Positions 34,835-44,221 of a DNA stretch of 64,000 nucleotides are shown here, piece by piece. Within the stretch, counting starts at the first letter, position 1, and each line of letters opens with the position of its first letter. The translations under genes and the position numbers were made by a program. Below the pieces are notes generated by a model, which was given only the letters and a program-made list of their open reading frames with translations, was not told the origin of the DNA and searched no databases. This DNA is from Flavobacterium sp. HSC-61S13 (lineage in GTDB: Bacteria; Bacteroidota; Bacteroidia; Flavobacteriales; Flavobacteriaceae), in assembly GCF_024171535.1 (NCBI RefSeq), contig NZ_JALJZV010000019.1, forward strand, positions 1-64,000, written 5' to 3'.

Positions 34835-36118
34835 TTATAAACCGAATGCTTTTTTAATATCGTCTACACGATCTAATTTTTCCCAAGTAAACAATTCTAC
34901 TTCCAACTCTTTTATCTCGCCGCTTGGGCTTTTAAAGGATTTGGTTACCGTCTGTGGTTTTCTGCCCATATGACCATAAGCAGCAGTTTCGCTATATATA
35001 GGATTTCTTAGCTTTAAGTTTTTCTCTATAAAATAGGGACGTAGGTCAAATAACTCTGTTATTTTAGCTGCGATAGCTCCGTCGTTTATCGCTAGTTTAG
35101 ATGTTCCATAAGTGCTGATGTATACTCCCATAGGTCGGGCAACACCGATTGCGTAGGATACTTGCACCAAAACTTCGTCTGCTACACCTGCAGCAACGAG
35201 ATTTTTAGCTATATGACGAGTAGCATAAGCGGCACTACGGTCTACTTTACTCGGGTCTTTTCCAGAAAATGCACCACCACCGTGTGCGCCTTTACCGCCA
35301 TAAGTATCTACAATGATTTTTCTTCCTGTCAAACCAGTGTCTCCATGAGGTCCTCCGATTACAAAAACACCAGTAGGATTGATCAAGTATTCTACATCTT
35401 GAAACAAATGTAAATATTGTGGATGTTTGGCTAGTAATCTAGGGATTAATATATCGCGAAGATCACTTTCAATGCGTTGTTGCATGGCCAATTCCGCTGC
35501 TACTTTAGCTTCTTTACTGTCGTTTGCAGGTTTGATAAAATCGTCGTGTTGCGTTGAAATTACAATAGTAACCACTCTACTCGGTGTATTGTCGTCGTTG
35601 TATTCTAAGGTAACCTGGCTTTTTGCGTCAGGTCTTAGGTATGCAATTTCAGTCGCCTCCCTGCGTATTGTAGCAAGTTCTTGTAAAATTTTATGGGATA
35701 AGTCAAGGGCTAAAGGCATTAAGTCTTCGGTTTCGTTGGTTGCATAACCAAACATCATTCCTTGATCTCCTGCACCTTGCTCTTCTTTAGAAGCGCGATC
35801 AACACCTTGATTGATGTCGTCGGATTGTTCGTGTATAGCTGATAGGATTCCACATGAATTCGCGTCAAACATATACTCACTTTTGGTATATCCGATCTTT
35901 CGGATTACGTCTCTTGCGATGTTTTGAACATCTAAATATACTTTGGATTTAACTTCTCCTGCTAAAATTACCTGTCCCGTAGTTACTAGAGTTTCACAAG
36001 CTACCTTAGATTCAGGGTCAAAAGCTAAAAAGTTGTCGATTAAAGCGTCAGAAATTTGATCTGCGATTTTGTCAGGATGTCCTTCACTAACAGATTCTGA
36101 CGTAAAGTAATAAGCCAT
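34835..36118 (-). CDS. metK: S-adenosylmethionine synthase
   Basis: Makes SAM from methionine and ATP. The 427-residue form starts at MAYYFTSESVSEGHPDKIAD, where the HPDK histidine and aspartate bind ATP and metal. GAGDQGMMFGYA is the conserved central motif and GGGAFSGKDPSKVDRSAAY the phosphate loop. The ATG at 36118 is chosen because the 21 residues upstream in the same frame are unlike any MetK and precede the invariant MAYYF-type start. An exact -7 element (36232-36239, minus strand) gives a leader of about 110 bases. No SAM riboswitch fold was recognised in it. Confidence 0.98.
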   Translation of the reverse strand: MAYYFTSESVSEGHPDKIADQISDALIDNFLAFDPESKVACETLVTTGQVILAGEVKSKVYLDVQNIARDVIRKIGYTKSEYMFDANSCGILSAIHEQSDDINQGVDRASKEEQGAGDQGMMFGYATNETEDLMPLALDLSHKILQELATIRREATEIAYLRPDAKSQVTLEYNDDNTPSRVVTIVISTQHDDFIKPANDSKEAKVAAELAMQQRIESDLRDILIPRLLAKHPQYLHLFQDVEYLINPTGVFVIGGPHGDTGLTGRKIIVDTYGGKGAHGGGAFSGKDPSKVDRSAAYATRHIAKNLVAAGVADEVLVQVSYAIGVARPMGVYISTYGTSKLAINDGAIAAKITELFDLRPYFIEKNLKLRNPIYSETAAYGHMGRKPQTVTKSFKSPSGEIKELEVELFTWEKLDRVDDIKKAFGL

Positions 36119-36522
36119 AACGTTTAATTTTTTTAAAATTAATAGAGAAAAATGGCTAAAGGAGATTTTCTGCTTTAGCATTTTTTTACCGAGGTTGCAA
36201 TCAGTTCAAATTTTTCCTCCCAATGTGAGTGCAAATTTACTAAACATATTTTGATTTTATCGCTTCTTATCTAGAATTTATAGTTGTGTTAACGCTTGGA
36301 GTCGGAATTGCTAATGCAGGAGTTGTGGTTTGGGGTTTACAGCTTGGTACAAAAAGAAACTCGTGCTGAAGTCTCAATTTGGGAATCGATCGAGGAGCGA
36401 ATGCTGTAGAACTAGTTTTCAATAAAAGCCATTAAAAAGGACTGTTAATCTTTTTTTTCCTAAATTTGCAGTCATTAATATAGGGAACCACTAAAATTTA
36501 TAGTGTTCCAAACTCACTGAAT
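36119..36522. other. Divergent intergenic region between metK and the carbonic anhydrases
   Basis: Holds TAAATTTG on the minus strand (36239-36232) for metK and TAAATTTG on the plus strand (36461-36468) for the carbonic anhydrase gene. Neither has a TTG at the usual 20-base distance. The 190 bases between them show no open frame or repeat. Confidence 0.5.
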
Positions 36523-37161
36523 ATGCGATTACACAATTCTAAAGATCAAGCCTCACTGACTCCACAATTGGCTTTGAGCTTTTTAAAAGAGGGAAATCAA
36601 CGATTTGTGGAAAATCTTAAAGCCCACAGCAATTTGTTGGAACAGGTCAATGAGACCAAGGAAACACAATTTCCCTTTGCCATTATTTTAAGTTGTATCG
36701 ATAGTAGAACCTCGGCAGAATTGATCTTTGATCAAGGCTTGGGTGATATTTTTAGTGCGCGTATAGCGGGAAATGTATTGAATGATGATATTATCGGTTC
36801 GATGGAATTTGCTTGTAAATTGGCGGGATCTAAACTGATTGTTGTTTTAGGACACTCCAATTGCGGTGCTATTAAAGGCGCTTGTCACGGTACTGAATTA
36901 GGTCATTTAACAGGGCTTTTGTCAAAAGTTCAAACGGCGATAGACGCTGTGGTTCACGATAAACCTACGGCAGATTTAACTGCTCAATCTACGATAGATC
37001 AAGTTTCTTTTGAAAACGTTATCTTCACCTTAGATCACGTTTTAGAACGCAGTGAGGTGTTGAAAAACATGTTTGACCAAGGCGAGATCGGTTTGGTTGG
37101 GGCGTTTTATAAAGTAGAAACAGGAGAAGTAGAATTTGTTAAGGAGCTTTTTGCGATATAA
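36523..37161 (+). CDS. Beta-class carbonic anhydrase
   Basis: Zinc enzyme that interconverts carbon dioxide and bicarbonate; 212 residues. Zinc and active-site residues are visible: C58, D60 and R62 in SCIDSRTSAE, and H111 and C114 in LGHSNCGAIKGA. No signal peptide, so cytoplasmic. It is followed after 15 bases by a second beta-carbonic anhydrase. In related genomes such pairs often follow a SulP anion transporter; none is present here, and the gene begins its own transcript. Confidence 0.95.
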   Translation: MRLHNSKDQASLTPQLALSFLKEGNQRFVENLKAHSNLLEQVNETKETQFPFAIILSCIDSRTSAELIFDQGLGDIFSARIAGNVLNDDIIGSMEFACKLAGSKLIVVLGHSNCGAIKGACHGTELGHLTGLLSKVQTAIDAVVHDKPTADLTAQSTIDQVSFENVIFTLDHVLERSEVLKNMFDQGEIGLVGAFYKVETGEVEFVKELFAI

Positions 37162-37176
37162 TTAAAATAAGAAATT

Positions 37177-37824
37177 TTGGAACATACCGATTTATATAAG
37201 AAGATTCTAGAAAATAATAAGGAATGGGTAGAGCAAAAGTTGGCTATCAACCCGAATTATTTTAAAAGATTATCCGAGAAACAAACGCCTCCAATCTTGT
37301 GGATTGGTTGTTCAGACAGTCGTGTACCCGCTAATGAGATTATCGGCGCCGAACCCGGCGATGTTTTTGTACATAGGAATATTGCCAACATGGTAATCCA
37401 TTCCGATATGAATATGTTGAGTGTATTGGATTATGCGGTAAACATACTGAAGGTAAAAAACATCATTGTTTGTGGTCATTACGGATGTGGTGGTGTGCAA
37501 GCTGCGATGAAAAATGATTCTGTAGGTATTATCGATAACTGGATCAGACACATTAAAACCGTTTACCGTTTACACAATAGAGAACTGGATGCTATTCAAG
37601 ATGAGACAGAGCGTTTTAATCGTTTTGTTGAACTCAATGTAAAAGAGCAGGTGTTTGATTTGGGTAAAACATCCATTGTTCAAGCAGCGTGGAAAAGCGG
37701 GCAAGAATTAAGTATACACGGTTGGGCCTACGGTTTAAATTCTGGATATGTAACAGATTTAGAGGTTAATCTGACCAGTAATCAAGAATTGGATGAAGTG
37801 TATCAGCTAAAGTTCAATAACTAG
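37177..37824 (+). CDS. can: Beta-class carbonic anhydrase, Can type
   Basis: A second zinc enzyme of 215 residues, closer to E. coli Can: C45, D47 and R49 in GCSDSRVPANEIIG, VHRNIANMV, and H101 and C104 in CGHYGCGGVQAA. It starts at TTG (37177), 15 bases after the first enzyme, so the two are probably cotranscribed. It shares only the catalytic skeleton with its neighbour, so this looks like an old pair rather than a recent duplication. Its stop is 2 bases from the end of the convergent LETM1-related gene. Confidence 0.95.
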   Translation: MEHTDLYKKILENNKEWVEQKLAINPNYFKRLSEKQTPPILWIGCSDSRVPANEIIGAEPGDVFVHRNIANMVIHSDMNMLSVLDYAVNILKVKNIIVCGHYGCGGVQAAMKNDSVGIIDNWIRHIKTVYRLHNRELDAIQDETERFNRFVELNVKEQVFDLGKTSIVQAAWKSGQELSIHGWAYGLNSGYVTDLEVNLTSNQELDEVYQLKFNN

Positions 37825-37826
37825 TT

Positions 37827-39011
37827 TTAGAGGTTCTCATTAAACGAAGAAGGCAGCAATTGCGGAATAAACTTCAGTATAATTGGTAATACCAAACTGC
37901 CGCCAGGCAATAAAAATATAGTTAAAGAAGGAATGGTCTTACAAATTTCTAACAGTTGTTTTTTGACCATTTTTTTCTCTTGACTATTGAGTTCTCTTTT
38001 GGTGGAGTCCAACAAGAGATTCATCAAATGACCGTTTTTGTAAATTTCTTTAATCAGTCGCTTTTTGTTTCTAATCAGCAGTAGTTCTACATTGCTACTC
38101 GTTGTTTTTACTAAATTATTAAACAGATTAGACGATTTAAAGAAATAATAATCAAACTGATGTTTTTCTAAAAAGGCATAAAAATGTTTTTGGCTTTTAA
38201 TAAAGTAGGTCGACTCCAAAGTTAAATTATAGGAATTTAGAAAATCCAAGTTGAGTTCTTTAACTCTTTTGGAATCGTTGTCCCAGCTATTGATAACGAT
38301 AAAATCAGATAGAAACTTTTTTTCCATTTCTCTAAAATGGGTGATTTTTGCCTTTGTCGACTCCGGATTTGCTGTATTGTTGCTTTTGGTAGGGGTTAGT
38401 GTTTTTTGTAAATACTTGATCAGTAAAATATCATTTTCGTTTTTATCGACTTTTTGGTTTTTAATTTCCAAAACGATATTGATCAGCAGTTCTATAAAGT
38501 GATTGGAAAATTCTTTTGGATTTTCACGGGTCACCAAATAGCGATCAAAGGCTAAAAGATCTGCTAGCAGCAAAATATTATTTAAGATAAAACCGTGATT
38601 TTTTACCGGACTAAAAAGATTCACACTCCAACGGTATTTAAAAACGCGTTCCAATTGATCAAAAGCGTTTTTCGAACCCAAAACCCGTTCCACATAGGTT
38701 TTTTTACGAGGAGTCAAAAGCTGGTAGAAGTCTAAAAGCTCGCTGACAAACTTGTGGTGGTTGTATATTTTTCGTCTGTAGTAATAGGCTTTTTCAAGCA
38801 TTTGTAACATGCAAATTTTAGACAGTTCTTCTTGTGTTAAGGCGAGATTTAATGCCGAATTACCAAAGATATTTGCGTCGATATATCCGTATGCGAAACC
38901 GATCTCACGAGCTTTTCGATATACTTTTTCAAGGTTGGAATCCTTGAAAATATGATAGTCATGATTTTTTTCAAAATACTTTTTGATCCAGCCCGTGGTT
39001 GAAGGATTCAT
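37827..39011 (-). CDS. LETM1-related, biofilm-associated type protein
   Basis: A 394-residue protein with a mostly helical, charged N-terminal region and a C-terminal LETM1-like segment (ELNSQEKKMVKKQLLEICK, then a hydrophobic SLTIFLLPGGSLVLPIIL, about 345-382). Mitochondrial LETM1 is an inner-membrane ion-exchange and translation factor. Bacterial relatives in Flavobacteriia carry a biofilm-related name, but their activity is not established. The single C-terminal hydrophobic stretch suggests membrane attachment. It is convergent with the carbonic anhydrases, leaving 2 bases between stop codons. Confidence 0.8.
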   Translation of the reverse strand: MNPSTTGWIKKYFEKNHDYHIFKDSNLEKVYRKAREIGFAYGYIDANIFGNSALNLALTQEELSKICMLQMLEKAYYYRRKIYNHHKFVSELLDFYQLLTPRKKTYVERVLGSKNAFDQLERVFKYRWSVNLFSPVKNHGFILNNILLLADLLAFDRYLVTRENPKEFSNHFIELLINIVLEIKNQKVDKNENDILLIKYLQKTLTPTKSNNTANPESTKAKITHFREMEKKFLSDFIVINSWDNDSKRVKELNLDFLNSYNLTLESTYFIKSQKHFYAFLEKHQFDYYFFKSSNLFNNLVKTTSSNVELLLIRNKKRLIKEIYKNGHLMNLLLDSTKRELNSQEKKMVKKQLLEICKTIPSLTIFLLPGGSLVLPIILKFIPQLLPSSFNENL

Positions 39012-39195
39012 AGTTTAATGGGGGTTTATTAAAGCACCAATTTATTGCTTTTTAATGATTTTACATAGCATTTCATTATTAATTTACTTTGTGTTATTCG
39101 CTTTTTTATTGTGATTATGTATTAAATAATAGAATGAAATGACAGTCGTATACAGTAAATTGTTACTTTTATGCCGAAATAATAAAATATTTAAA

Positions 39196-39777
39196 ATGAC
39201 AAATACCAATTGGATAGCAAAAGTGCTGTTGAGTTTATCGATATTGAGTTCGTTTGGTTTTAATTCTTGCAAAAAAGATCAAAGCACTTCAGGTGCTGCG
39301 GATTTGGAACTGCAAAGCAAAGCGACAGCTAATAAGGCGCCCTATATAGAAAACATTGCGGAACTCTTGCAACAGGAATCGGGTTATTATGCTTTTCAGC
39401 TTGGAATCAATCAGCTTGCGATTAAGAAATCCACCAATCCAGAAATAATTGCTTTGGCAAAAACCATAGAGAAAGATTATTTAGAGTCTCAGGATGATTT
39501 AATGACCTATGCGAAAGCACAAAGTGTATCCATAGCCGAAGTGCTTCCTGCTGATAAGAAGAAATCGGTAGAACGCTTGGGAAAAGAAGGGGCGAAGAAT
39601 TTTGATCAGAAGTATGTGAAACTTATTATGAAAGAACATAATGACGCTATAGATCGTTGGTTTAGGGTGTATCAGGAAACCAAAGATAGCGAACTGAAAC
39701 TATGGTCTTACAAAACCCTGGATATGTTGAGGAATCACTTGGCTGAGGCCATTCGAATTCAACACAGTTTAAAATAA
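39196..39777 (+). CDS. DUF4142 lipoprotein
   Basis: A 193-residue lipoprotein. The ATG at 39196 gives a proper signal (WIAKVLLSLSILSSFGFNSC) with the lipidated C25 followed by KKDQ; a longer frame upstream would bury this signal. The rest is helical and fits the DUF4142 (ferritin-like bundle) family: QESGYYAFQLGINQLAIKKS, then KTIEKDYLESQDDL, and EHNDAIDRWFRVYQE near the C-terminus. Family function is unknown. It is monocistronic, with a weak hairpin (39785-39806) after it. Confidence 0.82.
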   Translation: MTNTNWIAKVLLSLSILSSFGFNSCKKDQSTSGAADLELQSKATANKAPYIENIAELLQQESGYYAFQLGINQLAIKKSTNPEIIALAKTIEKDYLESQDDLMTYAKAQSVSIAEVLPADKKKSVERLGKEGAKNFDQKYVKLIMKEHNDAIDRWFRVYQETKDSELKLWSYKTLDMLRNHLAEAIRIQHSLK

Positions 39778-39927
39778 AAAAGCTGAATACCGATTTTATC
39801 GGGTATTGATTGTTGTCTGGGTTTTAAATGACTTTAATCCAATCAACCATTGGGTTTAGTTAAATCAGGGCAGCGGTTCTAAAAGAGTTTCATTAAAATT
39901 CTTTTGAATTTGCGCCATAGAATAAAA

Positions 39928-39951
39928 GAGGCTGCCCTAGTAGGCAGCCTC
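39928..39951 (-). terminator. Terminator of the rimK fusion gene
   Basis: GAGGCTGCC, a 6-base loop and GGCAGCCTC form a perfect 9-bp stem. On the minus strand it ends in CTCTTTTATT, a T-rich tail. Confidence 0.8.
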
Positions 39952-39983
39952 TCTCTATATATATATAACAAATACAACTGTAT

Positions 39984-41348
39984 TTACCATTTAAAATTTT
40001 TCTCAATAGCTTTGATCATTTCTCCGGCTATATCTTTATTGGTAGCTCCTTCAATACCTTCTAGTCCCGGTGAGGAGTTCACCTCAAGGAGTAGGGGGCC
40101 TTTTGAAGAACGGATGATGTCTACACCTGCTACTTTTAAATTCATTGCCTTAGCGGCCTTAATAGCGATCTTTTTTTCTTCAGCAGTAACCTTGATGATC
40201 GATGCTGTTCCGCCCAAGTGGATATTGGCTCTAAATTCTCCAGGTAAGGCTTCTCTTTGAATTGCAGCAACCACTTTACCGTCGATTACAAAACAACGAA
40301 TATCTTTACCGTTAGCTTCCTTGATAAATTCTTGAACTAAGATATTGGCATTTAAACTCTTAAAGGCATTGATAACGCTTTCTGCTGCTTTTTTGGTTTC
40401 TGCCAGTACGACACCTTTTCCTTGAGTTCCTTCTAAGAGTTTTACAATTAGAGGAGAGCCGCCAACCATTTTGATCAAATCGTTGGTGTCTAAGGGTGAA
40501 TTGGCAAAACCGGTCGTAGGAATATCAACGCCATTATTGAGTAACAATTGTAGGGAATACAATTTATCACGCGATTGTGTAATGGCAGCGGCGTTGTTTA
40601 AACTAAAAACCTTTAGCGATTCGAAATGACGAGTCAAAGCACAGCCATAATAAGTCATGCTAGGTCTGATACGAGGAATTACTGCATCAAAATCATTCAA
40701 TACTCTTCCGCCTCTATAGTGAATCTCGGGCTGATTAGCATCGAGTTTCATATAACAGTATTTTAAATTGAGAAAATGCATTTCATGTCCTCGGGCTTCA
40801 CCGGCTTCCATGATGCGTTTGTTGCTGTATAAATCGGGATTACTGGCTAATAAACCTATTCGTAAACCCTTTTTTTCAGTGACATTGGTATAATAGTATT
40901 CCTTGATCTTTTCTGGGGTAGGTTGACCTAATAAAAAGTGTTTTTCAGGATCGACCAACACACGTCCACTCATCGCTTCACGACCGAGTAACATACGATA
41001 TCCCATCGAATCCCGGTTGGTTAAGGTAAGTTCAATTTCCCATTGTGTACCGCCCAAATCAAGCTCTGTTTGTATCACATAGCGCAGTTCTCGATAGCCA
41101 CTAGAACTTTTTACAATCCTTTTGTCGATCATTCTAGCTTCGCAATGCAAGGCCGTTTTGACGTTGTTCTGAATGGGATTGACATCAAACTTCACCCAGT
41201 TTTCCCCATTTTTTTCGAATGGAGCGATATTAACTGCATGTAGGGCAGAGGTTTTAGCTCCGGAATCTACTCGCGCTTTGATCGTGGGAATTCCGAGAGA
41301 TGGGAGCGTGCACCACTCCTCACTACTTACAATAACTTTGTTTAACAT
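39984..41348 (-). CDS. rimK: Retropepsin-like protease domain fused to RimK-type glutamate ligase
   Basis: A 454-residue two-domain protein. Residues 1-140 match the putative ATP-dependent zinc protease/retropepsin-like family (RimB-like), with the aspartyl-protease-like ARVDSGAKTSALHA (D28-S29-G30) and LLGREAMSGRVLVDP at its end. Residues of about 160-454 are a RimK-type ATP-grasp ligase: SRDKLYSLQLL, PLIVKLLEGTQGKGVVLAE, VQEFIKEANGKDIRCFVIDG and LLLEVNSSPGLEGIEG. RimK adds glutamates to the end of ribosomal protein S6 in E. coli, and RimB is a separate protein in Pseudomonas. A ligase and a protease in one chain suggests a self-contained tail-length control. The target here is not shown. 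Confidence 0.9.
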   Translation of the reverse strand: MLNKVIVSSEEWCTLPSLGIPTIKARVDSGAKTSALHAVNIAPFEKNGENWVKFDVNPIQNNVKTALHCEARMIDKRIVKSSSGYRELRYVIQTELDLGGTQWEIELTLTNRDSMGYRMLLGREAMSGRVLVDPEKHFLLGQPTPEKIKEYYYTNVTEKKGLRIGLLASNPDLYSNKRIMEAGEARGHEMHFLNLKYCYMKLDANQPEIHYRGGRVLNDFDAVIPRIRPSMTYYGCALTRHFESLKVFSLNNAAAITQSRDKLYSLQLLLNNGVDIPTTGFANSPLDTNDLIKMVGGSPLIVKLLEGTQGKGVVLAETKKAAESVINAFKSLNANILVQEFIKEANGKDIRCFVIDGKVVAAIQREALPGEFRANIHLGGTASIIKVTAEEKKIAIKAAKAMNLKVAGVDIIRSSKGPLLLEVNSSPGLEGIEGATNKDIAGEMIKAIEKNFKW

Positions 41349-41413
41349 TTGTCTAAATTTGTGAAACTAAATTAGTACTATTATTTAGAATAGCTAATAT
41401 AAAATTTGGAAAA

Positions 41414-41439
41414 AAAAGCCTACTAATTAGTAGGCTTTT
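41414..41439 (-). terminator. Terminator overlapping the clpC stop codon
   Basis: AAAAGCCTACT, AATT and AGTAGGCTTTT form an 11-bp stem, with a further A run before it giving an 8-T tail on the minus strand. The last codons and the TAG stop (41425-41423) of clpC lie inside the hairpin. Confidence 0.88.
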
Positions 41440-43966
41440 CCAATTGATTTATTTGAATTTTTAGCGATTCTTTATCTTCAGCCAGACTCATTTTTATCTG
41501 GTCTCCGGCGTGAATTTTTGAACTGATGATTTCTTCTGCTAGCGGATCCTCCACGTATTTTTGTATCGCTCTTTTTAACGGACGCGCACCAAATTGACGG
41601 TCAAAGCCCTTGTCGGCAATAAAATCTTTTGCTTCGGTATCCAGCTCTAAGGTGTATCCCAATTCAGCTACTCTATCGTATAGTTTTTTAATTTCGATAT
41701 CGATAATGGCATGAATGTGTTCTTTCTCTAAAGCATTGAAAACGACGATGTCATCAATACGATTTATAAATTCTGGCGCGAAAGCTTTTTTCAAAGCATT
41801 TTCAATAATCGCTTTCGAATTTTCCTCTGTTTGATCTTTTTTCGATTGCGTTCCAAACCCAACTCCCTGTCCAAAATCTTTTAGCTGACGGGCTCCAACG
41901 TTGGAGGTCATGATGATAATGGTGTTTCTAAAATCAACTTTTCGGCCTAAACTGTCGGTTAAATGACCGTCGTCTAAAACTTGAAGCATCATATTAAAAA
42001 CATCGGGATGTGCTTTTTCAATCTCATCGAGTAAAATAACGCAATACGGTTTTCTACGAACCTTTTCGGTCAATTGCCCGCCTTCTTCATAACCTACGTA
42101 TCCCGGAGGTGCTCCAACCAAACGAGAGATCGCAAATTTCTCCATGTATTCACTCATATCGATGCGCAAAAGAGCATCTTCTGAATCAAACATCTCTTTG
42201 GCAATCACCTTGGCTAATTGGGTTTTACCAACTCCAGTCTGTCCCAAAAAGATAAAGGAACCAATCGGCTTGTTCGGGTCTTTTAATCCGGCACGGTTAC
42301 GTTGAATAGCTTTGGCAATTTTGCTTACTGCTTCGTCTTGACCAATAACCTTTCCTTTTATCAATTCAGGTAATAGGGCTAATTTCTTGCTTTCTGTCTG
42401 TTCAATACGATTCAATGGAATTCCGGTAATCATCGAAACCACATCAGCTACGTTTTCTTCCGTGACTAAAATACGATTGGTTTTGGTCTCTTCTTCCCAT
42501 TTTTCTTGGGCAATGGCCAAATCCTTTTCTATTCTTTTTTCATCGTCTCTTAAACGTGCAGCTTCTTCGTACTTCTGTTTTTTGACAACGTCGTTTTTCT
42601 CTTCGCGTACTAATTCTAGGTTCTTTTCTAACTCAATAATTTCTGCGGGAACATCGATGTTGGTGATGTGTACACGAGACCCAACTTCATCCATAGCATC
42701 AATAGCTTTGTCTGGTAAAAAACGATCAGACATATATCTGCTGGTCAGTTTTACACAGGCTTCAATGGCTTCTGGTGAATAAATTACGTTGTGGTGATCT
42801 TCGTATTTTCCTTTGATGTTGTTTAGAATCGTGATCGTTTCTTCGATGGTTGTAGGTTCTACAATGATCTTTTGAAAACGTCGCTCGAGAGCTCCATCCT
42901 TTTCAATATGTTGTCTAAACTCGTCTAGAGTAGTGGCACCAATACATTGGATTTCACCTCTGGCAAGAGCGGGTTTAAACATGTTTGAAGCATCTAGAGA
43001 ACCGGTAGCTCCACCTGCACCAACGATGGTGTGGATTTCATCGATAAATAAAATGATGTCGGTGTTTTTTTCCAACTCATTCATCACGGCTTTCATGCGT
43101 TCTTCGAATTGGCCGCGGTATTTCGTTCCAGCAACTAAGCTGGCCAAATCCAAAGTAACGACTCTTTTATTGAAGAGAATTCTCGATACTTTTTTCTGAA
43201 TAATACGCAAGGCAAGTCCCTCAGCAATAGCGGATTTACCCACTCCAGGTTCACCGATCAACAAGGGGTTGTTTTTCTTTCTACGGCTTAAAATTTGAGA
43301 AACACGTTCGATTTCTTTTTCCCTTCCAACTACGGGATCTAACTTGCCGGCTTCAGCCATTTCTGTTAAATCTCTGCCAAAATTATCCAATACCGGAGTT
43401 TTGGATTTTTTTGCCGTTTTTGAAGTAGGATTATTGAAACTTGTGTCAGCTGTACTGTCATCTTGTCCTGACTCGTCAAAAGTTTCCGCTTTTGGATAGG
43501 AGGTACTGCTACTGCCTTCTTCATTGGAAAGTATAGACGTGAATTCCTCTTTTGCGATCTCATAGTCCACCTTTAACTTGTTTAAAAGTTTGGTAGTCGG
43601 ATCGTCGTTATTTTTTAAAATACATAACAATAAATGGCCGGTGCTAATGGTTTCATTCTTAAATACTTTAGCTTCTAAAAAAGTGATGCGCAAAGCGCGT
43701 TCTGCTTGGCGAGTCAGGTGAAGGTTTTTCTTGTCTGACTGCAAGTCTTTATTGGGATTGATGGGGTTTAAAACTTCTACTTTATTTCGTAAAAAATCTA
43801 AATCAATATCTAGGTTGTTTAAAATTGTAATAGCTTCTCCCTGACCATCTCTCAGGATACCTAATAATAGGTGTTCCGTACCGATAAAGTCGTGACCCAA
43901 TCGTAATGCTTCTTCTTTACTATAGGTAATCACGTCTTTAACTCTTGGTGAAAAATTATCGTCCAT
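41423..43966 (-). CDS. clpC: ATP-dependent Clp protease ATP-binding subunit ClpC
   Basis: A 847-residue double AAA+ unfoldase that feeds substrates to ClpP. The N domain (about 1-145) has two Clp repeats (TYSKEEALRLGHDFIGTEHL, LTRQAERALRITFLEA). The first AAA+ module has GEPGVGKSAIAEG and the second GQTGVGKTQLAKV, with LLDEIEKAHPDVFNMMLQVL. A UVR-type middle region lies near KKQKYEEAARLRDDEKRI, which marks ClpC rather than ClpA. A poorly conserved charged linker (about 150-185) separates the N domain. It is divergent from gyrA. Confidence 0.97.
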   Translation of the reverse strand: MDDNFSPRVKDVITYSKEEALRLGHDFIGTEHLLLGILRDGQGEAITILNNLDIDLDFLRNKVEVLNPINPNKDLQSDKKNLHLTRQAERALRITFLEAKVFKNETISTGHLLLCILKNNDDPTTKLLNKLKVDYEIAKEEFTSILSNEEGSSSTSYPKAETFDESGQDDSTADTSFNNPTSKTAKKSKTPVLDNFGRDLTEMAEAGKLDPVVGREKEIERVSQILSRRKKNNPLLIGEPGVGKSAIAEGLALRIIQKKVSRILFNKRVVTLDLASLVAGTKYRGQFEERMKAVMNELEKNTDIILFIDEIHTIVGAGGATGSLDASNMFKPALARGEIQCIGATTLDEFRQHIEKDGALERRFQKIIVEPTTIEETITILNNIKGKYEDHHNVIYSPEAIEACVKLTSRYMSDRFLPDKAIDAMDEVGSRVHITNIDVPAEIIELEKNLELVREEKNDVVKKQKYEEAARLRDDEKRIEKDLAIAQEKWEEETKTNRILVTEENVADVVSMITGIPLNRIEQTESKKLALLPELIKGKVIGQDEAVSKIAKAIQRNRAGLKDPNKPIGSFIFLGQTGVGKTQLAKVIAKEMFDSEDALLRIDMSEYMEKFAISRLVGAPPGYVGYEEGGQLTEKVRRKPYCVILLDEIEKAHPDVFNMMLQVLDDGHLTDSLGRKVDFRNTIIIMTSNVGARQLKDFGQGVGFGTQSKKDQTEENSKAIIENALKKAFAPEFINRIDDIVVFNALEKEHIHAIIDIEIKKLYDRVAELGYTLELDTEAKDFIADKGFDRQFGARPLKRAIQKYVEDPLAEEIISSKIHAGDQIKMSLAEDKESLKIQINQLEKPTN

Positions 43967-44221
43967 GTATTTTAATCTTTAAATAGGGTGAATGATTGAT
44001 TAACTAGGTAAATGCAAAAAGTGTACCTATATCGAATGTGACTTAGGCTAATTGACGAAAAATAATTGAAAAATAAAAATCCTGACTAAATTATTTTAAA
44101 ATAAATCCGAGATTTAAAACTTTGCTAAATGCTGAAATATATCAATAAAAGTAGCATAAAAACAGTGAGAATTCGTATATTAGCACGTTTTAATATTTGA
44201 CAATTTTTAATTTATATACTT

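Noticed and set aside
36119..36230. SAM riboswitch in the metK leader
   Set aside because: The leader is about 110 bases of AT-rich sequence and no recognisable SAM-riboswitch core or terminator/antiterminator pair was seen.
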